Shown here: piece by piece, positions 18,447 through 26,609 of the stretch
How positions within the stretch are numbered: position 1 is the first letter of the stretch
How the letters are laid out: each line of letters begins with the position of its first letter
From: Mycolicibacterium llatzerense
GTDB taxonomy: Bacteria; Actinomycetota; Actinomycetes; Mycobacteriales; Mycobacteriaceae
Direction: 5' to 3'
Length of the DNA stretch: 64,000 nt
Assembly: GCF_000878195.1 (NCBI RefSeq)
Contig: NZ_JXST01000007.1
Location: forward strand, 62,001 to 126,000
Made by a program: the position numbers and the translations under genes
The notes under the pieces: generated by a model
What the model saw: only the letters and a program-made list of their open reading frames with translations
Told to the model about the DNA's origin: nothing
Database searches by the model: none

Positions 18447-19195
18447 CGGGCGAATCCGTCCTCGACGTTCTCGGTCACCACCGGACCACCGGTTCGAATG
18501 ATCGGTGTCTCGACGTGTTCGGCGATCCCCTCGTATACCGAAGTGCCGATCTCTCGCCGAGGGAACGGCGTCCGATCCACAGCCAGGTCAACGAGGTCGT
18601 CGAACCGGCCGTCGAGTAGTGCGGAGGCTCGCTTCTTGTCGGCACGCAGCCACCTGTTCATCGGCTGGTCCAGTGTGCTGCGGAGGTCGTCGACGGCGTC
18701 CGCCAACTCCCACAGTCCACCCAAGCTGGCTACACGGGGCCGGCTGGCGGGGGGCTTTGCCGCCCACGAGTGGAACGTGCGCTTGTTGATGCCGGTGGCC
18801 TTGAACATCTCCTTCTGCGTTAGGCCCAGTTCGGCTCGGATTCGTTCGAAGGCATCAAGAACGTCGACCGTCTCGTCGACCTGTTGCTCGTCGGACAGCA
18901 CCGTATCGATGAATGTATACGGCATCGTCAACCACAGCGCCGAGCCCGGAAGGTTCATCTGCCCGTCGAGACTCTTGAAAACTTCGACGCGAACCTGATC
19001 CCATCCGCACGGGTCGAGGGCTCCAGAGAAATGCGCGACGACATCCCGCAACCCCGGCGATGAACTCATCTCCACGAACGTGCTGGACCAGAGTCCGTCC
19101 TCGCAAGGGGCCGGGTACAGGCCCTTTTGTGCTCGGGCCCAGGAAGGTGACCGGAGCACGCGGGAGCCGGTCGGCTGCTGCTCCATGATCGTCAT
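18443..19195 (-). CDS. HTH protein with ParS/Xre-like C-terminus, second gene of the cassette
   Basis: A 250-residue protein. The first 115 residues are unrecognised. A helix-turn-helix follows (about residues 130-155: LGLTQKEMFKATGINKRTF, then HSWAAKPP). The tail has the arrangement seen in ParS/MbcA/Xre antitoxins: PMNRWLRADKKRASALLDG with FDDLVDLA. That fits an antitoxin or autorepressor role, which is inference. ATG 19195 overlaps the upstream stop (ATGA) and its own stop overlaps the downstream GTG. An in-frame extension upstream lies inside the neighbouring gene and is rejected. Confidence 0.78.
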   Translation of the reverse strand: MTIMEQQPTGSRVLRSPSWARAQKGLYPAPCEDGLWSSTFVEMSSSPGLRDVVAHFSGALDPCGWDQVRVEVFKSLDGQMNLPGSALWLTMPYTFIDTVLSDEQQVDETVDVLDAFERIRAELGLTQKEMFKATGINKRTFHSWAAKPPASRPRVASLGGLWELADAVDDLRSTLDQPMNRWLRADKKRASALLDGRFDDLVDLAVDRTPFPRREIGTSVYEGIAEHVETPIIRTGGPVVTENVEDGFAR

Positions 19196-20028
19196 TTCGC
19201 GCTCCCTTCTCGAAGCTCTTTCAGGTAGGTATCGGTAACCGACGCCTGAAAAAGTGACAACGAAGTGCGGTTCAGCCGCTCCGCTGAGATGACGACCTCT
19301 CGCACGTCGAACGTGAATGAGGAGTGGCGGAACACGTCCGTATCGAGTAGATACTGCACGCACTTGCCCGAATCATCGCGAACTGGTCCATGCCGCAGCA
19401 ACGCGCCGTGATGATCATCAAGCCGGATCTCCACCTGCTGTTGAGCACCTCGAACACTGCCGCCGAACACTGGGTTAAGCACAGGGCCCAGAAGGGTGTC
19501 GTCGATCCGGCCACGCCAAGCCTCTGCAGAGTTGAACCCACTGTCATGGAAGCGGTCGACGTACCGCAGACCGATGCGGTGCACCAACGATGGCTTGACT
19601 AACCGTCCGAGAGATTCGACCAGAACGGTTAGCGGAGCCTTCATGCTGGTACGCCACCGCTCGTAGCGGTTGACCTGCATGATCAGGATGTCGGGCATGA
19701 GCGTGACGTGTGCTCCGTCCGCGGAAGCAATTTGCCACCCACTGGACTCCGCTGCCACCTGGGCAACGCCGTTGGCCCCGAAGTCGATCCTCATCTGCTG
19801 TTGAACGGTGGGTTGAATGCTCGGGAAGTCCACCCCCGTGTTCTCCACAAGGTCGTCCCGGAAAGCAGCGGCGACCTCCGGTGTGATCTCGTCGGTACGG
19901 GCGGTATACCGGATCTCGATCACTGCGACTTCGAGGGGAGCGTTTCCGAGCAGGGTCGGATCGGCCGAGGGCAGCCCCCCCAATGGAACGTCCTCAGCTG
20001 GGCGAAGTGTGTGTGGATCGATGGTCAT
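19192..20028 (-). CDS. TIGR04255-like family protein, first gene of the cassette
   Basis: A 278-residue protein resembling the sporadically distributed TIGR04255 family. Supporting features are APLEVAVIEIRYT near the N-terminus, the QVNRYERWRTSMKAPLTVLV segment and HRIGLRYVDRF in the middle; family proteins are about 260-280 residues. ATG 20028 is preferred over an upstream TTG; AGGACA lies upstream. It starts the three-gene operon and overlaps the HTH gene. Biochemical function is unknown. The 217 bp upstream, to the gene end at 20246, hold the likely promoter. Confidence 0.78.
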   Translation of the reverse strand: MTIDPHTLRPAEDVPLGGLPSADPTLLGNAPLEVAVIEIRYTARTDEITPEVAAAFRDDLVENTGVDFPSIQPTVQQQMRIDFGANGVAQVAAESSGWQIASADGAHVTLMPDILIMQVNRYERWRTSMKAPLTVLVESLGRLVKPSLVHRIGLRYVDRFHDSGFNSAEAWRGRIDDTLLGPVLNPVFGGSVRGAQQQVEIRLDDHHGALLRHGPVRDDSGKCVQYLLDTDVFRHSSFTFDVREVVISAERLNRTSLSLFQASVTDTYLKELREGSAK

Positions 20029-20245
20029 ACTGTCCTGTCCATAGAGATGCACCTTAGATGCACCTACCGACAAGTGTAGGCGCTATCGTCAGAGATGAGG
20101 AGCAGGAGAGGCAGCGCCCCCGGTCCGGAAATAGCGAACGCGGCTTCAAGGGATCTATGCGCCGCTCGATCGCATCTCGTCTGTCGACACGGGAGTGCGA
20201 AAGGCCATTTCGAAGCGGATGGTGCCGCCGCAAAACGGAACCTAC

Positions 20246-20704
20246 CTAAGAACGGCTTAGGCGCAGTGTGCTGCTCTGCCGCCGTTGGGCCGGCCCGCAC
20301 GCCGTCAGAGAGCCATTTGCCCTTCCAACACCGTGGGCTGTCAACGCGGCGATCTCGGCAGGTAGGTCAGCCGCGAACCGGAGCTCCAGCTCGTCGAGCA
20401 CGTCCCGACGCGCCGCTGTAAGTAACAGAGCTGAATCGTCACGATGGGGGAGAACTCCGTGATCGCGCACATAGCAATCTGTGACGGTATCGATGAGGTC
20501 GTCCAGTGAGCTGGTGAGAAGGAGCGCGTCGTCGCCGGCGTGGCTCTCTGCGAACTCCTCGCAACGGTCGCTGGACCATGTTGCCGGATAAGTAAGTTCT
20601 GACAGATACAGCTGCTTGATGGCCGCCTCCAATCGGCCGGACCACCCGTAGTCAGGCCAGTCGTGGATGACCGCCTGGGCGATCGCCTCGAATTGCGCGC
20701 TCAC
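20246..20704 (-). CDS. Small island protein of unknown function
   Basis: A 152-residue acidic, helical protein. GTG 20704 is chosen because GAGGAG ends nine bases upstream, whereas the longer frame runs back through the ATPase gene. It contains FAESHAGDDALLLTSSLDDL and many acidic residues, with no recognisable domain. It lies downstream of the replication ATPase gene with a 79-bp gap and is probably in its transcript. Confidence 0.6.
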   Translation of the reverse strand: MSAQFEAIAQAVIHDWPDYGWSGRLEAAIKQLYLSELTYPATWSSDRCEEFAESHAGDDALLLTSSLDDLIDTVTDCYVRDHGVLPHRDDSALLLTAARRDVLDELELRFAADLPAEIAALTAHGVGRANGSLTACGPAQRRQSSTLRLSRS

Positions 20705-20783
20705 GGACACCAACTCCTCACGTAGAGGGACGTGGTGCTGATTGTGCCCGAAAGGTCCGGCGCAGCCGTGACGACGAGCGCGG

Positions 20784-22367
20784 TCATGAGGCCTCGACGT
20801 CGAGATTGTCGCCCGAATGCTTGTTCGGGATGGTCTGGCGGGGCGCCGGCAGATCTTGAACAAAGGACGACAGCTCACGCGGAGCCGAAATGCGCGAGGG
20901 ACGCGAGGATTGCGAGGGTTGTTTGGCCGACACATCTTTGTAGGGCGGATAGATGGTCCACAGCAGCACGTTCCGATGATTTCGAGCGCCATCGTCTTCG
21001 ATCGCCCAACCCAGACTCCGGAGCGCAGGTGCGTGCCGTCGCAGGACGGCTGTGACATCCCGGCCGTTCCGAGGCCACTCCTTTGGTCTGCGCCAGGTGT
21101 CGCCGGTCGGCGTGACTGTCGCCAGCAGGTCGCCGCCGGACTTTCCGATGAGTGGTTCCCGGATGTGCAGCCTTAGCTGTTCGATGAACGGGTCGGCGGA
21201 CAGGCTGTCCTCGGAGAGTTGACTGGCGCGTGACAAGTAACGCCGGAAGCCATGGGTCGACAGAATCTCGTCAACGGCCGCCAGCGTGCGACTGAAGTCC
21301 GCCATCCGTGGCGACACGTCGACCGAAATGGTTTCCAGCCGTTGATGAACCACGGCGGCCAGATCAAGAAGCCCGCCCAAAATGCCTGGTAGAGCCGTGC
21401 GCCACTGTTGTCGCATCGTGGCTTCCGGTTGTCGCATGTGGCGATCAATGCGTCGCAGGTCGACTGTCGCCAGTCGCTCCGCGAGGTCGGGTCGCACTGC
21501 GCCGACGTCGATGCCGTTGATGATGACGCACCGCCGGAATTTGATCACCGCGAGATCGGAGTCCGTGTACAACGCCCGTTTGACGTTGCCGTCGCCTGTG
21601 GCGGCACGGCACAGGGAATCCGACAACCAGGGCGGAATCGTCGACAGATTGTCCAAGGCAACAACCCACGACCCGGACGCCGCAGTGACCCACGAATCGG
21701 AATCACGCGGTGCCTGCCGTAGGGGAACCGGTGACGGGTCGATGAGATCGACCAGCATGCGTGTGGTTGTGCTCTTGGCGCTGCCCTGCTCGGCGAACAG
21801 CGCCAAGATCGGGTGTGGGACGTCGGTCTGGACAAGAGCGGCAATGAGGGCAGCGAGGAGGACCGGTCGGTCTTCGAAGTCGACGTTAACGAAATCCCAG
21901 AGCTTCTCGATATCCCCGCCCTGAGCCGGCAGCGGCATCGCTCCGGTCAACTTGGTGCGTAGAAAGCGCACAGGTGCCCGCTCGGTCAGCGTCCACCGGC
22001 CCTGTCGGATACGAATCACCTGGCCGTTGGGTAGTCCGGTATCGATGTAGATCGTGCCGTCATCGTCAGCGACGCGGAGGTTCAGGCGTTCGGGCGGCTT
22101 CGTGGCAGCCAATCCTTCAAGGATCAGCGTGGCGTCAGTCAGGGCCTGGCCGCCGGCGACCGCGCCGGTCTCGGCGAAGTACCGTGCGGCTAGGTCGGCG
22201 CGTAGACCGGCCTTGCCGGCGCGGAGGAGCATGACCAAGTGCGGGCGATCGCGGTCAGCTCCGAACGGCTCACCCTCATCGGAGAGTCCGAGCAGGTAGC
22301 GTTCCTGTGCCATGCCGACCAAGCGCGCGGCCACCGACTTCTTGTCCGTCTCGGTGTTGTCGCTCAT
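20784..22367 (-). CDS. AAA-type replication ATPase/primase-helicase-like protein of the element
   Basis: A 527-residue protein with a Walker A motif AEQGSAKSTTTRML near residue 195, a Walker B-like strand GSWVVALDNLST, and a sensor-like segment RCVIINGIDVG. This arrangement is typical of the phage/plasmid-type ATPases carried by actinobacterial integrative elements, often called ATP-binding or DNA primase-like proteins. It probably supports excision-stage replication of the element. The C-terminal 60 residues are serine/proline-rich and disordered. It lies between the excisionase and the cassette genes on the same strand. Confidence 0.8.
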   Translation of the reverse strand: MSDNTETDKKSVAARLVGMAQERYLLGLSDEGEPFGADRDRPHLVMLLRAGKAGLRADLAARYFAETGAVAGGQALTDATLILEGLAATKPPERLNLRVADDDGTIYIDTGLPNGQVIRIRQGRWTLTERAPVRFLRTKLTGAMPLPAQGGDIEKLWDFVNVDFEDRPVLLAALIAALVQTDVPHPILALFAEQGSAKSTTTRMLVDLIDPSPVPLRQAPRDSDSWVTAASGSWVVALDNLSTIPPWLSDSLCRAATGDGNVKRALYTDSDLAVIKFRRCVIINGIDVGAVRPDLAERLATVDLRRIDRHMRQPEATMRQQWRTALPGILGGLLDLAAVVHQRLETISVDVSPRMADFSRTLAAVDEILSTHGFRRYLSRASQLSEDSLSADPFIEQLRLHIREPLIGKSGGDLLATVTPTGDTWRRPKEWPRNGRDVTAVLRRHAPALRSLGWAIEDDGARNHRNVLLWTIYPPYKDVSAKQPSQSSRPSRISAPRELSSFVQDLPAPRQTIPNKHSGDNLDVEAS

Positions 22368-22460
22368 AGGATTTCCTGCACACCGTGCTTATGCAGGCTG
22401 CGTTGACGAGCTATTCTCATGTGGAACTTCCGTGTCGGATGATCAGGTGGTTCGAACAAA

Positions 22461-22487
22461 GACCTCGGCTAGGCCCCGGGGTCTTTT
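22461..22487. terminator. Hairpin GACCTCGG/CCGGGGTC followed by T5
   Basis: An 8-bp stem (one G-T pair) with a 7-base loop, flanked by TTTTT on the plus side and AAA on the other. It lies downstream of the excisionase gene's 3' end and could end that transcript. Confidence 0.5.
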
Positions 22488-22500
22488 TCGTGGGCGCGGT

Positions 22501-22698
22501 TCACGCGGCGTCTCCGCCTCCCCGCCGGGTCGCGGTTTCTTGTTCCGCGATCCATCGCAGTACCTCGTCGCGCCGGTACACGACCCGGCGGCCCAAGGTG
22601 AAACTGGCCGGCCCGATATCGCAGTGGCGCCAGTAGCGGAGAGTTCCAACGGGGACGCCGATGATGTCCGAAACCTGTTTGGCGCTCAGTAGATCCAT
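22501..22698 (-). CDS. AlpA/excisionase-like MerR-type HTH protein
   Basis: A 65-residue protein consisting of one helix-turn-helix: LLSAKQVSDIIGVPVGTLRY, then a wing with GRRVVYRRDEVLRWI. This is the helix_turn_helix_17/AlpA form used as recombination directionality factors by integrative elements. ATG 22698 has GAGGAG seven bases upstream; the earlier in-frame start at 22713 does not. It is divergent from the integrase, with the promoters between them. Confidence 0.85.
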   Translation of the reverse strand: MDLLSAKQVSDIIGVPVGTLRYWRHCDIGPASFTLGRRVVYRRDEVLRWIAEQETATRRGGGDAA

Positions 22699-22865
22699 GT
22701 AGCTGCTCCTCAATGGTGGGTTCTGTCAACGAATCCAACGGTGGTGGTGGCGCCCTGCATTTGTCCACCAGTACCCTCAACTTCGCCTACAAATTGACTT
22801 CAGCCGAACGCTTTCGTCGGCTGTCGGTGGTCGGTGTGAAACTGGCGGTAGAGGAGGTGGTCGAC

Positions 22866-24035
22866 TTGCAGCGACGAAACCGTCGGGCTGGTGTCGAGGA
22901 CCGGTGGCGTCGATCAGACGGGAGCCCCACCGCACGTAGCGGTATGGGCCGCCGCTGGTTGGCCCGTTACGTCGACGATCAAGGCGGGGAGAACACGCGT
23001 TCGTTCGACCGCAAGGTGGACGCTCAGGCCTTTCTCAATGAGATCACGGCCGCTCAGACGATCGGCACCTATGTCGCGCCGAAAGCCGGGCGCATCACCG
23101 TCCGTGAGCTGCATGGGAAATGGCTTGGCACACAGGGTCATTTGAAGGAGACGACGGTTGCGACACGCGCATTCGCCTGGTCGGGCTACGTCGAAGGCCG
23201 GTGGGCCGCGGTCGCTGTAGCCGACGTGCAATCGTCGGATATCAGGGCGTGGGTGCAGCAATTGGCGGCGGGCGGAGCCAAACCGGCCACCATCGAGAAC
23301 GCGCTCAGCGTCCTGAGGCAGATCTTGGAGATGGCCGTCGACGATCGACGGATCCCCCGCAATCCGTGCACAGGAGTGAAGTCGCCGCGACGACAGCACC
23401 GAGCGCGGGGCTACCTGACACACCAGCAGGTGGAGCTTCTGGCCCGCGAGGTCGGCGAGTACGCCGTTGTTGTTCGATTCCTGGCCTACACCGGGCTGCG
23501 CTGGGGCGAGATGGCAGCGCTACGGGTGGAGTCCTTCGACATGCTCCGCCGGAGGGTAAATATCCGTGAGGCGGTCGCCGAGGTCAAGGGACGTGTGGTG
23601 TGGTCGTCACCCAAATCCCACGAGCGTCGCTCGGTGCCCTTCCCTGCGTTCCTTGCTGATCCGCTGGCCGCGATCATGATCGGCAAGCGACGAGACGATT
23701 TGGTGTTCACGTCACCCGGCGGAGCATTGTTGCGAGTGTCGACGTGGCGGCCGCGGGTGTTCAACATGGCTGTCCAACGGCTTCAGGAAGCAGACCCGGC
23801 GTATCCCACCGTCACGCCTCACGACCTTCGTCATACGGCAGCGTCCTTGTCGATCAGCGCCGGGGCCAACGTCAAGGCTGTTCAGACGATGCTGGGACAC
23901 GCTTCTGCGGTCTTGACCCTGGATACGTATGCCGACCTGTTCCCCGACGACCTGGAGCAAGTTTCAGTTGCACTAGATGCCGCGCGAATGCGGTCTCTGG
24001 CAGCCACTGCGGACCAGCTGCGGACTGGGAAGTAA
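22866..24035 (+). CDS. Tyrosine site-specific integrase
   Basis: A 389-residue phage-type integrase. The N-terminal arm-binding part contains RRWLARYVDDQGGENTRSF, the core-binding SAM-like domain follows, and the catalytic domain shows the conserved residues in TGLRWGEMAAL, HDLRHTAASL, LGHASAVLTLDTY. TTG 22866 is proposed as the start because GAGGAGG lies eight bases upstream and the N-terminus then matches related proteins; the frame is open back to 22713 but that part looks non-coding. It ends 53 bp from the 3' end of tRNA-Pro, the expected attachment site. Confidence 0.92.
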   Translation: MQRRNRRAGVEDRWRRSDGSPTARSGMGRRWLARYVDDQGGENTRSFDRKVDAQAFLNEITAAQTIGTYVAPKAGRITVRELHGKWLGTQGHLKETTVATRAFAWSGYVEGRWAAVAVADVQSSDIRAWVQQLAAGGAKPATIENALSVLRQILEMAVDDRRIPRNPCTGVKSPRRQHRARGYLTHQQVELLAREVGEYAVVVRFLAYTGLRWGEMAALRVESFDMLRRRVNIREAVAEVKGRVVWSSPKSHERRSVPFPAFLADPLAAIMIGKRRDDLVFTSPGGALLRVSTWRPRVFNMAVQRLQEADPAYPTVTPHDLRHTAASLSISAGANVKAVQTMLGHASAVLTLDTYADLFPDDLEQVSVALDAARMRSLAATADQLRTGK

Positions 24036-24037
24036 GA

Positions 24038-24068
24038 AGGCCCCGACCGGAATTCCCGGTCAGGGCCT
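24038..24068 (+). terminator. Hairpin terminator after the integrase
   Basis: AGGCCCCGACCGG pairs with CCGGTCAGGGCCT around a short loop, three bases past the integrase stop. It lacks a T-run. It would also lie on the element side of the tRNA. Confidence 0.6.
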
Positions 24069-24087
24069 CTACCTGCGATCACACGAG

Positions 24088-24161
<74 letters not shown>

Positions 24162-24348
24162 TGTGAAGCCACGACAGCGTATCGCACCGGTGCCCTCAGA
24201 AGCCAAACGGCCCTTGCCGGGTGATGTAGCCGCAGGTAGATGGGGCCAGCGGCGAAGATCACGTCCGTCATCGGGATGCATTTACCCGCATCGTGCGTTT
24301 AATCCGGTAACTGTGGTGAAACGACCGCCGAACGCGACGAAGCGAGGG

Positions 24349-24555
24349 ATGAACATGACCGGATTGGGAGCTCTGCTCTACTGCGGATTCTTCGGTCTGG
24401 CGGCGCTGTGGCTGTTCGCGACTTCTGACTACCGGACGGCCTGGATCGGCCGTCAGGGTCACGCCCAGCGGCCGGAGCGCTCGAACTCCGTCAAGGCCGC
24501 CACGGCATCGGTCGAGTCCAGCCCGCGGCTGCTGACCCACGCGTCGTCGAAGTAG
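24349..24555 (+). CDS. Possible small membrane protein
   Basis: A 68-codon frame whose first 26 residues form one clear hydrophobic helix ([18 protein letters not shown]) followed by a short basic tail. GCGAGGG lies just before the ATG. Its 3' third overlaps the cds1 gene on the other strand, and the tail there may be forced by that gene. I regard it as possible rather than established. Confidence 0.35.
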   Translation: MNMTGLGALLYCGFFGLAALWLFATSDYRTAWIGRQGHAQRPERSNSVKAATASVESSPRLLTHASSK

Positions 24556-25559
24556 GTATCGGCGTAGCGGTCGCCGCTGTCGGCGAGCAGCGTCACCACC
24601 GAACCGCTACGGCCCTGCGCCACCATCTCGGCCAGCAGCCCGAACGCACCCCAGATGTTCGTCCCCGTGGACGGACCCACCCGGCGGCCCAGAACCTTGC
24701 TCACATGCCGCGCTGCGGCCACTGAGCCCGCATCGGGGACGCACACCATGGCGTCCACCACGCCGGGCAGGAACGACGGCTCCACTCGCGGCCGGCCGAT
24801 GCCCTCGATGCGCGACGACGCCCCTGTGAACACCTCCCGGTCGCCCGTGGCCCACGACGGATAGAACGCCGAATTCTCCGGGTCCACCACGCAGAGCCGG
24901 GTGGCATGGCGCCGGTAGCGCAGGAACCGACCGATCGTGGCGCTGGTGCCGCCGGTGCCGGCGCCGACCACGATCCATTCGGGAATCGGATGGGTCTCGT
25001 CGCGCAGCTGCGAGAAGATCGACTCGGCGATGTTGTTGTTGCCGCGCCAGTCGGTGGCCCGTTCGGCATTGGTGAACTGATCCAGGTAGTGGCCGCCGGT
25101 CTCGCGCGCCAGGCGTTCGGCCTCGGCGTATACCTGAGACGATTGCTCGACGAAATGGCAACGGCCACCCTGGTTTTCGATGAGCTCGATCTTGGTCGCA
25201 CTGGTCGACGACGGCATCACCGCGATGAACTCGAGCCCCAGCAGCGCCGCGAAATAGGCCTCGGACACCGCGGTCGACCCGGACGACGCCTCGATGACGG
25301 TCGTCTGCGGTCCGATCCAGCCGTTGCACAACCCGTACAGGAACAGTGACCGGGCCAGCCGGTGCTTGAGGCTGCCGGTGATGTGTGTGCTCTCGTCCTT
25401 GAGATACAGCTGGACGTCGACGCCCGCGCTCCACGCGGCAGGCAACGGATAACGCAGGAGATGGGTGTCGGCGCTGCGCCGGGCGTCGGCCTCGATCAGG
25501 CGGACAGCGTTGTCCACCCAGTCCCGGTCGACGTTGCGCGCCGCCACCGGTGCGGTCAC
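24459..25559 (-). CDS. cds1: PLP-dependent L-cysteine desulfhydrase Cds1
   Basis: A 366-residue member of the cysteine synthase/tryptophan synthase beta fold, syntenic with M. tuberculosis Rv3684 (Cds1), which converts L-cysteine to pyruvate, ammonia and hydrogen sulphide. The PLP lysine is in [10 protein letters not shown] near residue 61, the phosphate/substrate loop is [11 protein letters not shown] and the PLP phosphate-binding glycine-rich loop is [17 protein letters not shown] 25559 overlaps the stop of the metallophosphoesterase gene (GTGA), so the long upstream extension is rejected. Cysteine and redox balance is the likely role. Confidence 0.93.
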   Translation of the reverse strand: MTAPVAARNVDRDWVDNAVRLIEADARRSADTHLLRYPLPAAWSAGVDVQLYLKDESTHITGSLKHRLARSLFLYGLCNGWIGPQTTVIEASSGSTAVSEAYFAALLGLEFIAVMPSSTSATKIELIENQGGRCHFVEQSSQVYAEAERLARETGGHYLDQFTNAERATDWRGNNNIAESIFSQLRDETHPIPEWIVVGAGTGGTSATIGRFLRYRRHATRLCVVDPENSAFYPSWATGDREVFTGASSRIEGIGRPRVEPSFLPGVVDAMVCVPDAGSVAAARHVSKVLGRRVGPSTGTNIWGAFGLLAEMVAQGRSGSVVTLLADSGDRYADTYFDDAWVSSRGLDSTDAVAALTEFERSGRWA

Positions 25560-26506
25560 CGCGCCGAGACGGCAGGCTGCGTCATGTCGGCGCCGATGCC
25601 GGCGTGCCCGCCACCGGTCGGTGCGGCCACCAGCGTCAGCAGCGTCACCTCCGGCCGGCAGCAGAAGCGCACCGGCGTGTACGGCGAGGTGCCCAGACCG
25701 GCGGACACGTGCAGCTGCGTGTGCGCGCCCCAGCGGGACGGACCCTTCACCCGGGAGGTGTCGATGTCGCAGTTGGTCACCAGCGCGCCGTAGAACGGCA
25801 CGCACAGCTGCCCGCCGTGCGTGTGCCCGGCCAGCACCAGCTGGTAGCCGTCGTCGGCGAAGCGGTCCAGGACGCGCGTGTACGGCGCGTGGGTGACGCC
25901 CAGCGACAGATTGGCCGCCGGGTTGGGCCGTCCGGCGACGGTGTCGTAGCGGTCGCGACCCAGATGCGGGTCGTCGACCCCGGCCACGGCGATGAGCTGA
26001 CCGTTGACCTCGATCTCACGCCGCGTGTGGGTCATGTCCAGCCAGCCGCGCTCGGTGAACGCCGCGCGCAGGTCCTGCCACGGCAGCGGCCGGCCGGTGA
26101 TCCGCTTGTGCTTGCTAAAGAGGTAGTTGGCCGGGTTCTTGGGCTTCGGCGCGAAGTAGTCGTTGCTGCCGAACACGAACACGCCGGGCACCGCCAGCAG
26201 ATCGCCCATCGCCTGCACCACGGCCGGCACCGACTTCGGGTGCGAGAGGTTGTCTCCGGTGTTGACCACCAGATCCGGCTCCCAGCGGGCCAGCTCGCGC
26301 AGCCACGCCTGCTTACGGCGCTGCGCCGGCATCATGTGCAGATCACTCAGATGCAGCACCCGCAGCGGCGACGAACCGGGCGTCAGCACCGGCATGGTGA
26401 CCTCGCGGACCACGAACGCGTTGCGCTCGATGAGCGACGCGTAGGCGAGGCCTGCAGCAAGTGATCCGGCGACTGTGACGGCGGCGTTGCGGGCGATGGC
26501 AGACAT
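25556..26506 (-). CDS. Membrane-anchored metallophosphoesterase (Rv3683 type)
   Basis: A 316-residue calcineurin-like phosphoesterase. A hydrophobic N-terminus ([19 protein letters not shown]) suggests a membrane anchor. Metal-binding motifs appear in order: [30 protein letters not shown] and [10 protein letters not shown]. It matches the gene next to ponA2 in M. tuberculosis. The substrate is unknown; a cell-envelope phosphodiester is plausible. It is coupled to cds1. Confidence 0.92.
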   Translation of the reverse strand: MSAIARNAAVTVAGSLAAGLAYASLIERNAFVVREVTMPVLTPGSSPLRVLHLSDLHMMPAQRRKQAWLRELARWEPDLVVNTGDNLSHPKSVPAVVQAMGDLLAVPGVFVFGSNDYFAPKPKNPANYLFSKHKRITGRPLPWQDLRAAFTERGWLDMTHTRREIEVNGQLIAVAGVDDPHLGRDRYDTVAGRPNPAANLSLGVTHAPYTRVLDRFADDGYQLVLAGHTHGGQLCVPFYGALVTNCDIDTSRVKGPSRWGAHTQLHVSAGLGTSPYTPVRFCCRPEVTLLTLVAAPTGGGHAGIGADMTQPAVSAR

Positions 26507-26609
26507 GCAGGCAGCCTACTTGCTCGCTGCGGCAATTCGCCCGTTGTCGCTGGTCATCGTTAGAAAGCCCACAGGGTTGGCTTAGGTCGTTCTGAGGTTT
26601 CGGCCGGGC

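Noticed and set aside
19261..19300. A short ACGACCTCT match to the tRNA-Pro region as a possible attachment repeat
   Set aside because: Only nine bases long and inside a coding gene, so chance is the best explanation.
25550..26464. A 304-codon plus-strand frame opposite the metallophosphoesterase
   Set aside because: Shadow of a gene with full metal-binding motifs.
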